NCBI GenBank assembly: GCA_026724425.1
Contig: JAIUCV010000009.1
Span: 24,507,846-24,571,845 of the forward strand
Direction of reading: 5' to 3'
Source: Erythrophleum ivorense
Lineage: Eukaryota; Streptophyta; Magnoliopsida; Fabales; Fabaceae
DNA length: 64,000 nt
Below the pieces are notes generated by a model. The model saw only the letters and a program-made list of their open reading frames with translations, had not been told where the DNA came from and ran no database searches. Made by a program: the position numbers and the translations under genes. Below, piece after piece: positions 37,101 to 50,294 of this stretch (positions within the stretch are counted from its first letter, which is position 1; the number at the start of each line of letters is the position of its first letter).

Positions 37101-40100
37101 TCCATCAATTGAGTTCTAGGCTCCATTCTTTCCTTTCATTTATGATTCTTGACTCCTTTTAAGCCTCTTGGAGTCATCACACAATTAAAACAAGGAGGCT
37201 AACTAGGTGTTGATTCTTTAGGTCATATTATGGAACATATAAGGCCATCCCACTTTCTATGATTTCTAAATTTTTTCCAAGACTTCCTCTCATCTTCTTC
37301 CATCATATATGACTAAAAAATAAGCTTGGAATAAATTAAAACTATCCTTAGGTACCCCAACCCATCTAGGCCATAGTTATGGAGCATAAGGCTATCGAGG
37401 GAGTTTGCTTTCTTTCTTAGGGATCTTAAGGCTCATTTAAACATTCATTTAGGCCTAGGAATCATTGTATCAAATCAGATTTTACAAGGGACACTTGAAA
37501 TCCTAAGTTTTCTATCTTGATTTTTCATGATTATTTGTTAATTCTCTTTGCATATTCTTATTTTCCTCCCTTAAATTCCTAAGATTCACCCTTGGTTCTA
37601 CCCAAAATCCAAGCCATCTTGAAGCTTAATGTACGGGACTAACCAAGGAGAAGGAGTAAGAGATAGCTACCATAAAAGGAAGATTTACCTTGTTTTTCCT
37701 TGATTTCTCACTTTATTTGGCCTCCTCTCTTCAAATAAAAAATTTCCCCTCTACTCTTCCCTTAAAATAGATCTAAAAACTTTAATAAAACCATAGGAAA
37801 GAAGGAGGAATAGAAAAGAAGAGGTTTACTAAAGAGAATGCATGTCTCCTCCCTTTCTCCTTCTCTTGGTACTCCTCAAACCTTAGCTCTCTCCTCTGGT
37901 TTAGGGCAGAAATAATTGTGTCTAAATGAGTGAGGAGGTGGGGCACCTCATATATATATAGGGAGGTTAAGAAAGACTTTTTACAAATTTCAATTTTGCC
38001 CCTTCGTTTTGGTATTTTTGTTTCCAGTTCGTTTTAACTCCTTTTTAAGAACTATCTTTTCCATTATGAAATTTAAGTTCCCAATTTAATAAAATGCCTT
38101 TGGAATCACTCAAATCAGAGCTAAAACTTTTTTGAACGTATCCGTTAAAGTTTAGGTGAACCGACATTAGAAAATGTCCATCGGAAGGGTTTTAACGGTT
38201 CTGGGACTTCCCATAGTTTTTAGGGCCTCTGAGAACCCCGAAGAACTTAAAACTTTCATTTAAAAAGCCCTTCTGTGAGAATTCCAAAATTTGCTCAAAA
38301 TTATGAAAATTTCATTGCGTTTCGTTAACCTTTCGTTCAAATTCGTTTCTTCATTTTAGCTCCGTTTTTCTTTCCATCTGAACCTAGGATTCTCATTTTT
38401 AGGAGTCTAAAATGCTACTTAATTTTTTTGGGACCTTAACTAATTCATTTTGGGGGACTTGCTTTGAAAATGCATTCATTTTTGTCATTTAATGAAAATC
38501 AGACATTACACATATATTTCAATTTAATTAACATATACGCAATTAATCAAATAAGCTTAAGAAATAATAGTCATATCTACAAATGAAATAATTAAACTAT
38601 CAATGAATACTATCCCATACTAGTAATCATAATTCCATATGTTAAAAGCCATTAACATCGGGAGAGGCCCATCCACAACACCAACTCCCTAATGAGCACA
38701 ACCTGGGCTCAATGTAAATAAAGGTTTAATTACAACCCGATACCCGATCGAAGTGTAATGTCTGGTTTTCATTAAACGACAAAAACTGGCATGTTTTCAA
38801 TGCAAGTCCCTAAAATGAATTAGTTAAGGTCCTAAAAAAATTGAGCAACATTCTAGACTCCTAAAAATAAGAATCCTAGCCTCAAATGGAAGAAAAAGCA
38901 GAGCTAGAATAGAGAAATAAATTTTAACAAAAAACCTACAAAACGTAATGGCATTTTCATAATTTTGAGCAAATTTTAGAATTCACATAGAAGGACTTTT
39001 TAAATGAAAGTTTTGAGTTCTCTGGGATTCTTAAAGGCCCTAAAAACCATAAGAAACCCTAGGACAGTTAAATCCCTTCCGATGGATGTTTTCCAATGTC
39101 GATGTGCTCAAACTTTGAAGAATTTGTTCGAGAAGGTTTTAGCTTTGATTTGAGTGATTCCAAAGGCATTTTATTAAATTGGAAACCTAAATTTTATAAT
39201 GGAAGAGATGGTTCTCAAAAAGGAGCTAAAACAAAGGAGAAACGAAAATGCAAAGTATGAAGGGCAAAATTAGAATTTTTGAAAAAGTCACTTTCCTACA
39301 CCAATATATAGGTGGCGCCCCACTTTCTCCCTCATTTGGAATCAGAATTTTGCATAATTTCAAAAGTGAAAGCTAGGGTTTTGGGTGCACTAAAGGAAGA
39401 AGAGAAGGAGAAGAAAATCCAAGCTTAAGGTATGTTTCCATGATAGTTTTTCATGCTTTTCTTCATCCACACCCCCTCTCCTCCCTTCCCCTTTGTTTCC
39501 TTTCATTGAAATGGAGTTTATAAATTTGATTCAAGGGAGAAACTCAAAGGACTTTTTGGATTTGAAGAGAGGAGTTTGGAGAAAGCAAGATTCAAGCAAA
39601 AATAAGCAAGGAAACTAGGTAAAATTTCATCCTATGGTTGATACCTTCACCCACCCTTCTCCATTTCGCTTAACCTAAAGAGCCATAGGAGGATCTGATT
39701 TTTAAGCCTAACCAAGCATGAATCTTAGGTATTTGAGGGAGAAGAACAAGAATATGCAAAGAAAATAACAAAATAACCATTAGATTTCAAGATGCAAATT
39801 CTAGGGTTTTGTGTGCACCTTGTAAAATCTGACCATATGTAATGATTCTTAGGTCTAATTAAGAGTTTAAATGAATTCTTAAGATCCCTAAGATGCTCAC
39901 CATGTAACACCCCATAATTAATTAAGGTATTAATCATCGATTAGATTAATTAGGCATAATTAATATGAGTTTGAGATTTAATTGAGATAGAAATCCTACC
40001 TAGGCTTTAAATTAGTAGATCATGATAAGAAGCTAATGGAGGCCCAATGGGTTAGGTGCAGACCCAACCCAATTTAGTGTGATGGATGCCCAAAATCCAC

Positions 40101-42024
40101 CTTGTATAGACTCTTTTAAGTGGACCAATGACCCTTGTGCAGACCCAAAACCTTTAGGCTCTTAAAATTTGGTCTGGCCCAATTAAACTTCAGCAACCCA
40201 TTGCATATAAAACTGGCCCAGTAAAATTCTGTAGCCCAACACTCTAAAAACTGGCCCAACAAGTAAAAATCTGAAGCCTAAGTGAAGATGGACCTTGGAG
40301 CAACCCAGGACCCACATTTGACCTAACTTAAACCTAACTAAAACCCTAATACACCAGCCTCTCCCTCACACTTGCTGAAACACAAAACACAAAGAGAAAA
40401 TTCGGAGCTTGGAGAGGAGGCTAGGGTTGGGGGCACTAATTCTACATTTTCTCACATTTAGACCAAGATTTAGCCAAGGTATTAGTTATACAACTTAATC
40501 CCCTCATCTTTCTCTTTAATTTGGCCTGATTAGTTTTTCATTTGGAGCATTTTCACTCTACCCAAAATCTGAAATGTGGGAATTTGGGAATTTTCTTGGT
40601 AAAATTCGTAGGTTGAGGTTAGGGCTGACCTTGGGTGAGTTTAAACCCTCCATTATGATGCTTCAATTGTTAATTTGAGACCCCCATAGCTGATTTATAA
40701 AATGGGTATTAATTATGTACGAATTTGCTTAGGATTTTGGGTGGAATATTGAGTTTTCTGGTGGAGGACAATTTAATCCGAATTTGGGACTTATAGTGGC
40801 TGAGTAAGTGATACTTAGGTAGTCATTAGCATCTTAAATTCTTTGGGTATTGATTATAACTATTAATGATGAATTAGAGTAGTAATTCTATGATGCTATG
40901 GTTATAGGAGGATTTCTGCACCATTGGTGACTGTTGCAAGTGTCTACAAGTAAGGTAACCAGGTTATATCAATTCCATGTATATATTTGATTTAATTTCA
41001 TATGTTGCTGTATATGAATGATTTGAAATCTAAATGAATTGATTGGCTATCTATTGAATTGTGATTGGACCTTGTGAGTCCATGGTGGAGCTGTGGTGTG
41101 GCTGCCACCCGTGCATGTGCATCGATCGAGCACCGGGTTATGATCAAACCCAAATGCACTGAGCCCCGGATGTGCTCAATAGGGAGTAGGTGCCATGGAC
41201 GGGCCTTTCCCGGTGTTAATGGCTTTTAACATATGATAATATGATTGCTAGTATGGGATAGTAATCATGATAGCCCAATTGTTTCATTTGCTGTTATGAT
41301 GGATATTATTTTGATGTTGATTTTGATTTATGCATATATGTTAATTAAACTGGATATATAATGGAATTGCCTTGGTTACTGAGATTTATATCTCACCCTG
41401 TTTTATGGGATTAATATTTCAGGTGAAGGTTCCTCAGGTAACGATAAGGGTAAGCAAGTGGATGAACATCCATGAGCTGAGGTCGGGTGTGGGAAGCTAC
41501 ACTTGGTCTGAGTAGAATAGGGTAGATGTAATTTTTTTGTTAGTTTACGTAGCATCATCATGTAATCATGTTGCCAAGTGTAGGCGCTTATATTTTGTTT
41601 GATTGAAATGTAACTGTTAAGGATTTAAGTCTCATTATAGTTGAATGTTAATGTATGAATTATAACATTATATATATGTAGTTTTACTGAAATGGTGATA
41701 TAGATCACCATATGGGAATCGTAGTCATATGATGCCTTGGATGTAAGCTATGGTTGAATGGAATCTCTATGGAATTTGCATGGGATGTAAATTGCTGCTA
41801 ATGCATGTGATCTTGCTGTCATATATTCTTGAATTTGCTGATATGAGCTAGTGGAACAAGTAGGAAGTAGCATTTAAGTTTTGCAATGGTAATGGAGGGA
41901 TTGATGGGTAAATAGGGTAGATAAACACCATTAGGATCACATAAAACAAGGGAAGGTGGACCTAGAGTGCTTCTAAGATGAGGTTTGGAGTGTAGGGGGC
42001 GAAATTTGGGTAATGTGGTTATAG

Positions 42025-42416
42025 AAGGGAGTCCCGTCGCGGCTAAATGAGAGACAGAGTCGAAAGGCGCCACGGCACAACGAACCCCGCCGCGGCGTAA
42101 AGGAAAAAAAATGGTCTGGGAAGTGACAGTGGCGAGGAGCGCCGCGGCCTGATAAATCTCGTCACGGCGCGAAGTGCAAAATATTGCCCAGGAGGGTAAC
42201 AGAACCAAAACTTGCCGCGGCGCATTATGTCCTGCCGCGGCGCCAGTCAAGGAAATAAAATAAGGGTTGGACAGAAGCAAAACTCGCCGCAGCGCAAACA
42301 TGTTGCGTCGAGGCGCGAATTATGGGAATTAAGAACAGTAGTTCCAGGAAGGATTTATGCCGTGGCGCCACATAGGTTGGCCGCGGTGAAGGTCTAACTG
42401 GCCGCGGCGAGATTTG
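42025..42416 (+). repeat. CG-motif cluster in LTR F
   Basis: Many GCCGCGGC or one-base variants (GTCGCGGC, GCCGCGGCG, GTCGAGGCG, GGCCGCGGCGAG) in a row within AT-rich DNA. It is interrupted at its 3' side by F'. Confidence 0.85.
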
Positions 42417-42432
42417 TGAAATTAAGAGAAAA

Positions 42433-45291
42433 TGTAACACCCCATAATTAATTAAGGTATTAATCATGGATTAGACTAATTAAGCGTAATTAATATGGGT
42501 TTGAGATTTAATTGGGATAGAAATTTTATCTAGGCTTAAATTAATAGATCATGAGAAAAGGCTAATGGGGGCCCAATTGGTTAGGTGCAGACCCAACCTA
42601 ATTTAGTGTGATGGAGGCCCAAAATCCACCTTGTATAGACTCCTCTATGTGGCCCAATAACCTTTGTGCAGACCCACATTCTTGAGCTTCTCAAACTTGG
42701 CCCAAACTTAATTAAACTTCAACAACCCAATGGACAAGAACTGGCCCAACAAATTCTGCAGCCCAACACTTTAAAACTGGCCCAATAAGCTAAAATCTGT
42801 AGCCCAAATGAAGTTAGACCTTGGAGCAACCTATGACCCATCTTTGACCTAACTTAAACCCACCTAAAACCCTAATGCATCAGCCCCTTCCTCCTACTTG
42901 CTGAAACATAAAACTTAAGAAGCAAAAATTCGGAGGTTGAGAAGGAGGCTAGGGTTGGAGGCAAAGATTTGGCATTTTCTCACATTTAGAGCAAGATTCA
43001 GCCAAGGTAATAATCATACAACTTAATCCTCTCATCTTCCTCTTTAATTTGGCCCGATTAATTTTTCATTTGGAGCATTTTCATCCTACCCAAAATCTGA
43101 AATGTGAGTGTTTGGGGGTTTTCTTTGTGAAATTCGTAGGTTAAGGTTAAGGCTGACCTTAGGTGAGTTTAAACCCTCCATTTTAATGCTTCATTTGTTA
43201 ATTTGAGACCCCCATAGCTAATTTATAAAATGGGTATTAATTATGTACGAATTTACTTAGTATTTTGGGTGGAACATTGAGTTTTCTGGTGGAAGACAAT
43301 TTAATTCGAATTTGGGACTTATAGTGGCTGGGTAAGTGATTCTTAGGTAGTCATTAGCATCTTAAATTCTTTGGGTATTGATTGTAACTGTTAATAATGA
43401 ATTAGAGTAGTAATTATATGATGCTATGGTTATAGGAGGATTTCTACACCATTGGTGACTGTTGCAAGTGTCTACAAGTGAGGTAACCGGGTTTATATCA
43501 ATTCCATGTATATATTTGATTTAATTTCATATGTTGCTATAAATGAATGATTTGAAATGTTGAATGAATTGATTGGCTATCTTTTATATTGTATTGGACC
43601 TTGTGAGTCCATGGTGGAGCTGTGGTGCGGCTGCCGCCCGTGCATGTGCTTTGATCGAGCACCGGGTTATGATCAAACCCAGATGCACTGAGCCCCGGTT
43701 GTGCTTAATAGGGAGTGGGTGCCATAAACGGGCCTCTCCTGGTGTTAATGGCCTTTAACATGTGATAATATGATTGCTAGTATGGGATAGTAATCATGAT
43801 AGCCTAATTATTTCATTTGCTGTTATGATGGATCTAATTCTGATGTTGATTTTGATTCATGCTTATATGCTAATTAAATTGGATATATGATGGAATTGTT
43901 TTGGTTACTGAGATTTATATCTCACCCCGTTTTATGGGATTAATATTTCAGGTGAAAGTTCCTCGGGTAAGGATAAGGGTAAGCAAGTGGATGAACATCC
44001 ATGAGTTGAGGCTGGGTGTGGGGAGCTACACTTGGTCTGAGTAGAATAGGGTAGATGCAATTTTGTTATTAGTTTACATAGCATAATCATATAATCATGT
44101 TGCCAAGTGTAGGTGTTTATATTTTGTTTCATTGAAATGTAACGGTTAAGGCTTCAAGACACATCGTAGTTGAATATTAATGTATGGACTTATAGCATTA
44201 TATATATATGTAGTTCTGTTGAAATTGTGATATGGATCACCTCATGGGAATTGTAATCATATGATGCCTTGGAGATAAGCTATTGTTGAATGGAATCTTT
44301 ATGAAATTGCATGGGATGTAAATTGCTGCTAATGCATGTGATCTTGTTGTCATATATTCTTGAATTTGCTGAGATGAGCTAGTGGGACAAGTAGGAAGTA
44401 ACATTTAAGTTTTGCAAAGGTAATGGATGGATTGATGGGTAAATGGGGTAGATAAACACAATTAGGATCACATAAAACAAGGGTAGGTGGACCTAGAGTG
44501 TTTCTAAGATGAGATTTGGAGTGCAGAGGGCAAAATTTGGGTAACATGGTCACAGGAAGGAGTCGCACCGTGGCCAAGAAGGCTTCGCCGCGGCCAAATG
44601 TGAGACAGTGTCGAAAGGCGCCGTAGTACAACGAACCTCACCGCGGCGCAGAGCGAAAAAAATCACCCAGGAGGGTAACAGAACCAAAACTCGCCGCGGC
44701 GCAGTATGTCCTGCTGCGACGTGAGTCGAGAAAATTAAATAAGGGTTGGACAGAAGCAAAACTCACCGAGGCGCGAATATATTACACCGAGGCGAGAACC
44801 CTGGAGTGAGAGAAGTGGTTCCAGGAGGTGTTCCGCGCTCGGCGCCATATAGGTCGGTCGCGGTGAAGGTCCAACTCGCCGCCGCTATCGCCGCGGTGAG
44901 ATTTGTGAAATTTACCTAATGATTCTAGAGAACAATCTGGTCGCGGCAGGGAAGGTTTAGGCCGCGGCGTAAGTCCCCAACATACTCTTTTGAACCTAGA
45001 AACCCCAATTTCTTTAATAGTAATGATATAAGATGATATAAGAACACTTGTGGGAGGTTATTAGGTATTAAAATTGATGGACAGTTGAGTCATAAACCCC
45101 TTATGGTAGTAGGATTTCTTTTATACAAATTTTGTTTTGTTGTGGTGGTATGGTGATGACCCTAACATCAAGGTTCAAAGTCCCTCACACTTTCGTAATG
45201 CGGTAAAATATAATGACCTTAAACCTTGATCATTAATTAATAATCTTGTATTTAGCTATAATTACAATGATTAGAAGATAGGGTTGTCACA
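42433..45291 (+). mobile_element. LTR 'F-prime' inserted in F
   Basis: A second LTR of the same family, TGTAACACCCCATAATT to GGGTTGTCACA, 2859 bp. The flanking pentamers GAAAA (42428-42432) and AACAA (45292-45296) agree at only three of five positions, so the insertion site has changed or a deletion accompanied it. An alternative reading is an LTR-LTR tandem left by recombination. Confidence 0.8.
44560..44970 (+). repeat. CG-motif cluster in LTR F-prime
   Basis: Repeated GCCGCGGC-type palindromes (CCGCGGCC, CGCCGCGGCG, GGCCGCGGCG) with decayed forms (CACCGAGGCG, GCTGCGACG). The motif order is similar to that in F. Confidence 0.85.
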
Positions 45292-48200
45292 AACAATATA
45301 AGGGCACTTGTAGAAGGTTATTGGGTATTGAAACTGATGAATGGTTGTATCATAAACCCTTTATGGTAGTAGAATTTCTTTTATGCAAATTTTGATTTGT
45401 GTGGTGGTATGGTGATGACCCTAACATCAAGGTTTAAATTTTTCCCCATATTTTCATAATATGATAAATTGTAACCACTCAAACCTTGATAATTAATTAT
45501 TAATCGTATACTTAACCATAATTACAATGATTAGAAGGTAGGGTTGTCACACACCACATGCTTCCTCCTTCAAGAAAACAAAGAGAATTCTAAGGAGGCT
45601 AAGGAAGCCTTATGTCTTGGCCAAACAAGGTTGAAGTAGCTAGGGAGAGTTTTAAATTTTTCCAATCCCATTTTTGTGTCATATATGATGAATGAATATG
45701 AGGGGAGGCCTTGGAAAAAATTTAGAACTCATGGAAAGTGAGTCAGTGCTTTAGGTTCTATATTATTACCTAAAGAAGCAACATGATGTTAGGCCCTTTG
45801 TTTTAATTGTGTGATGACTCCAAGAATCATATTTGAAAGGAAAGGATGGAGCCTAGAAATCATTTGAGGGGTATTGCTTCATTAGGTGCAATTATGGACC
45901 ATAATGGGGTTTATAGAACAACCTAGTGTCTAAGCAAGTTATGTGGCCTTAGAAATTGTTTCATGAACCTAATTGGCTTCCATGAATTGTATCTAGGCCA
46001 AGAGAAACCATCTCCACAGTTTTATAGGTGTGTGGCCAAAGCAAGGGAGGAAGTTTCAAGAGAAAAAGTGTGTGATTGTGTGCAAGGTAGCTCTCTCTAC
46101 CTTCTCTCATGCATAGATGTGTGTTTAGTCTTAGAATGTGTGTATGTGTATTTTCAAGCCACAAAAAGTATGCTAGCATGATTTTATATGCCATGATTTC
46201 ATGATGACATATTATGTTTTCAAATCAATGTATGATATTTGTTTGAATTTGCTTAAGTGTGGAAAGACCAAGAACTCTTAACCATAGTGAGGATGAGCCA
46301 AGAACCCTTAAGATTGTTTGAGACAAAGCAAAGAGTCTTTCAAAAGCAAAGTGGGCTCCCAAGAGTATGGTTGAGTCCAAAATTCTCTTAAGGAATGGGG
46401 TGAGGCAAGTCCAAAATCCATGAGGAAAAGTGTGAGGCTAATCCATCCACTTGGTGAGCTTTGGATATCTTGTATGACTTATTCACATGCCAAGTTTACT
46501 TTTTGAATGTTCATGACTTTCATTTTTTTCCATGCATGCATTTTTGAAGACTTGCTTTGCATATATTATGTATGATTGAATAGGAGATAAGCTATTGGGA
46601 TTCTTTAAATCTCATCCCCTCCTCTCCAATGATCTAATATGCTAGGTGGACTAAGTGGACATGGCAATGGGAGCCAACCACCTCGAAGAAAGAAGATTGA
46701 TATCAATATGTCTAGCTTTTATTTTTTTTTGAACCTTAATGATGCTTAATGATGTATATTATTGTTGTAGATGGTCTATGACCCTTGAAACATATGTAAT
46801 TATGATATTATGTGATGTGGAAATGAAAGAATATGTTATGTGAATGATGGAATATAAATTGAGTATGTTATGGCATTATAGCTTCATGAATGGCTTTATG
46901 GAAAGATGCATAAGTGTGGATGAAAAGGCCAAAATGAGATGCATGAGCGTTGATACCATTTGGGCAGCTCACATAAGTCCTAAATGTGCTTTTAGACTTG
47001 TCCAAAAGGTGCCAAGGCCAAGGGAAAACTATTTGTTCACTTTGGTACCCTAGATGGAGCCAAAAATGACCATAATGGAACCTTATATCACTTTTTAGCC
47101 AAATGAGCTCTTCTTGATCTGAGATTTGGCATGCAATTAGGTCTCATTGATTGATTTTTGGAAAGCTAAAAATCATAATTTTCAGAGGTCTGCAGAATAT
47201 TTGATGAATTTTCAAAGTTGACATTTTTTATGGTTTTAGTCTGCTGCACTATTCATTTGATTCGAAAATGAAATTCGTCACATAGGGCTCAAATGATGTC
47301 CAATTGCCATGAAATTTTATACAAAGAAACTAGACATTCACAGTGATTGTGACACTGGAAGTACCTCATTTGGAGGTCTAGAGAGGGAGATATGAATTTT
47401 TAAAAAATTTGTCCGGTACTAGGAGTGTTGTCTGACCTTAGTTATTGTTCCATTGAATTCCGAGGACTAGGCTGCCTAAGCTGGTCTGAAAATATTTTTA
47501 CCCTTTAGATAACATCCACAGCTTTCCATATTGGTATTATTTACATGGATTAGATTTTTTTGGAATTAATTGAATATTTTCAAATTTTTTGTAGAAATCT
47601 GTGACAGCATCAAAAGGCAGTTTGGCCTCTAAACCTTTTTAGATGTCAAATGTCCTCTGTGGTGAATGTTATAGTCTAAAAATATTTTAGTGTCAAGTAT
47701 AGACACCTGTAGCTTTCTAAAATGACCAAAAATGAATGACTTTGATTTTTTTAGAATTAGTTATGAATTTCAAAATTTGGTTAGAAAAGAGGTCAAATTT
47801 GGCTGAAATTTAATAGGCCTATTTTAAGTTTTCCTTTGAGTTCCATGAGTTGTGGGCCACATTTTATGATCCAAATGAGTTGTATTCATATAATTAAATA
47901 TGAGAATGTATGATGTGAGCTCACACAATCCATGTAATTCTAAATAAAATTTTTATACACGACGCAACGCGAAAATATTCATTATTTTTATGCTATTTCT
48001 TTGATTCTTCCATGAGATGTCTAATAGGAAGCATAAAGATAACATGGAATGAGCTATAATTTATGGTGTTACACGAAGCACCATGCATGGGTGGCTGCCA
48101 CATCATAGCTCCACCATGAACTCACAAGGTCCAAACACAATATATCAGATAACCAACTATTCATTATACATTTCAAAATCATACATGTACAGTAGATATA

Positions 48201-49689
48201 AAATTAAAGTGGACATATTCATGGAATTTAACATTAACCCTGGTTACCTCACTCTGTAGATAATTTGGAAAGCTACTAGTAGTACCAAAATCCCCCCAGC
48301 CACTACAAGTCTCCAAATTCGAATTTGATTGTTCCCGCACTAGTAACTTCAGAATATCACCCAAAATCCTAGGAAAATTTGTACAAAATTAATACCCATA
48401 CTACAAATCAATTATGGGGTCTTAAACTAGTAGAAAATGTATCAAAATGAGGAGTTTACACTTACTCAATATCCCTCATAGCCTCAACCTTCGAAAATCC
48501 TCCAAGAGATCATCAAATAATCCATATCAAATTTTGGATATGGTGAAAATGCTCTAAATGAAAAACCAATCAGGTCAAAATGAAGAGGAAGAGAAGAGGA
48601 TTAAGTTATATAACACTTACCTTGGCTGATTTTGACTCTAGAAGTGGGAGAAGATGGATTGATGTTGCTAGGCCTAGCCTCTCCCTTCAAGGTGTGAAAA
48701 TAGACTTATGTTTTTTCGTAGCACAAGTGTTTGTCTTCCAATTTCTTAAAGTGTGGCTACAAGATAAGGAATGGGGCTGACTAGATTAGGGTTTTATATG
48801 GGGTTTGGGCTAACCCAAAGGCCTAATTCCAAGTGAGTTTTAGATTTATGCTTGTTAGGCTAGATTTCATAAGTTAGGCTATAGAATTTTTGATTAGGTT
48901 AGGGCTAAGTTCCAAGAGTCAATCTAATTTGGGTTTGCATAATGAATGTTAGGCCAACTATAAGAGTTTATATAAATTAGGTCTTAGGTCTCTATCCCAC
49001 TAAACCAAATTGGGCCTTTGCTAAGTGGTCTCCCTTGGGTTAAGTCTTATAATAGGAAGTTGGGCCTGCACCTAAAATCATTGGGCCTCTATTAGTCCTT
49101 ATCTATAACCTTCTTGAAATAATTATGGGCTTAAATTAAGTTTTAACCCAATTGAATCTTAAACCTACATTAATTATTTATTTCTCCATAACTTTTATTC
49201 ACATAATTTACCTAATTATCCCATAATAATTATTCTTAATTAATCCGAATCCATGATTAACACCTTAATTAATTTTGTTACATGTTGCAAGAGACATGAC
49301 TTACCTATGTTGCCCCACATAGCATATCTAGAGTTAGACACAACTGTGTGTTGTATCCTATGTAAGGAAGTGCTTATTTTGTATGTCCTCTTCCTAGGTT
49401 TTCTCCTTTTGCGCCTTATGTTAAGATTTAGTTTAGCTAAATTGAGGTTTTAAGCTCCTTTGAGTGTCTTTGGTAAGCTAGAATACTTGTTTTTAGTTTA
49501 TGGTTAGAATACTTTTGGTTTTAGATCGTAGTTAGCTATCACTAAAGCATAATAACTCAATAAGTTCAAAGGTTTAAGTTGGATTCAAATTATGAGTATT
49601 TTTAATAATTATTTTTTTTGCAAGGGTTTTAGTTTTATTTTATTAATTAAACCTTTTAAGCTTAACTTATTTATTAATAAGGTGTTACA

Positions 49690-50294
49690 TTTTTGGCATC
49701 AAAGGAATTGTTCAGGAAAACTTTGCTTCAAGTTGAAATTTAATTAGACACTTGACATTCATGATGCATACTTGATTTAGCATTAGCTTAGAGAAATAGT
49801 TAGTTGTGTACACTATAACACCTACACTACACCTAGGTGAAGCAAATGGGACTAACACCATTTCTTTAAACTAAGATAACTTAGAAGCATGACTAATAAG
49901 ATGTTAAAGATTGAACCAAAAAATAAAATCCTTATATTTAATAGTTTAAATTAGACTAATAACTTGTTTACAAACCTTCCACTAGCTTCTAGAAATAGGT
50001 AGTTTATTTGTCATCTTACAAGGATCAATAGCAACCTTTAAAATCCCCTACAAAGGTTCTTGAAAACTTGAAATTTTATCTAGGGAAGAAGAAGCTATTC
50101 CTGCAATGATCAATTAACTACCTTAAAGAAGTGGTCAACTAGTTAGCCAAGTCTAATTGCCTACTTCATATTTTTTATTTGATCCATCCCTTAGAAAGAT
50201 GATAGTTAATGCTCAATGGTACCCAATTAACTACTACTAGCTAGCGGTTGATTAGGACTTCCCCCAATTAGCCATAAGTTTCCATTAGACTAGT
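49690..50294 (+). mobile_element. Internal leader remnant of the LTR G element
   Basis: Follows the G LTR end. TGGCATCAAAGG (49694-49705) resembles the TGGTATCAGAGC primer site, and GTTCAGG plus CATGATGCAT follow in the same order as in the element 2 leader (54525-54590). No gag is recognisable, so only a fragment remains. Confidence 0.55.

Larger units (their letters stand above)
25263..38510 (-). mobile_element. Solo LTR 'C0' (C family) inside D
   Basis: Starts TGTAACACCATAAATT at 25263 and ends GACATTACA at 38510. It is interrupted by C1 at 26736-36587; its own sequence totals about 3.4 kb. Flanks are CATGT (25258-25262) and CATAT (38511-38515), one transition apart. The sense strand is minus, judged by comparison with C2. 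It contains no coding domain. Confidence 0.88.
39903..45551 (+). mobile_element. Solo LTR 'F' (element-2 family) inside C2
   Basis: Starts TGTAACACCCCATAATT at 39903 and ends GGGTTGTCACA at 45551, with the exact target duplication CACCA (39898-39902 and 45552-45556). It is split by F' (42433-45291): its first 2530 bp lie left of F' and a final 260 bp lie right. About 150 bp expected between these parts, by comparison with F', is missing. Confidence 0.9.
38754..48073 (+). mobile_element. Solo LTR 'C2' (C family), opposite orientation to C1
   Basis: Starts TGTAATGTCTGGTTTTC and ends TATGGTGTTACA, with the exact target duplication CGAAG (38749-38753 and 48074-48078). It hit D inside that family's conserved GC block. 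Interrupted by F (39903-45551); without it about 3.7 kb. It is the reverse complement of C1 along its length. The sense motif AAATCTCATCCCC reads plus near 46610. Confidence 0.94.
20115..49282 (-). mobile_element. Solo LTR 'D' (element-2 family), broken into four pieces
   Basis: Pieces 20115-20686, about 24450-25262, 38516-38753 and 48079-49282 read continuously, in reverse, as one LTR of the element 2 family (about 2.8 kb together). The left end TGTAGCGACCCC mirrors that family's 3' end; the right end ...TTAATTAATTTTGTTACA mirrors its 5' end. Flanks are GGTTG (20110-20114) and TGTTG (49283-49287), four of five bases alike. The gaps are filled by LTRs E, C0 and C2, each with its own target duplication. 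Internal genes are absent, as expected after LTR-LTR recombination. Confidence 0.85.
17980..49689 (+). mobile_element. LTR 'G': old plus-strand LTR split by D
   Basis: Right end: GGTGTTACA closes at 49689 and is followed by a primer-site-like TGGCATCAAAGG, as after a 5' LTR. Left part: about 17980-20114 has the layout of the other LTRs here, including ATATCTCACC near 19250-19262 and a GGTGAAGG motif after it. The two parts are separated by solo LTR D (20115-49282). Without D the LTR would be about 2.5 kb, like its relatives. I could not find the exact left end or a target duplication, so that boundary is an estimate. Confidence 0.6.

Noticed and set aside
41819..42467. Minus-strand open frames up to 160 residues in F and similar ones at 44350-44759
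   Set aside because: They are antisense to the LTR and track the stop-poor CG-motif clusters. The copies are not conserved in length.
39903..45551. F and F-prime as the two LTRs of one complete element
   Set aside because: F-prime follows F with no primer site, genes or purine tract between, and F's own tail reappears after F-prime. Nesting fits better.
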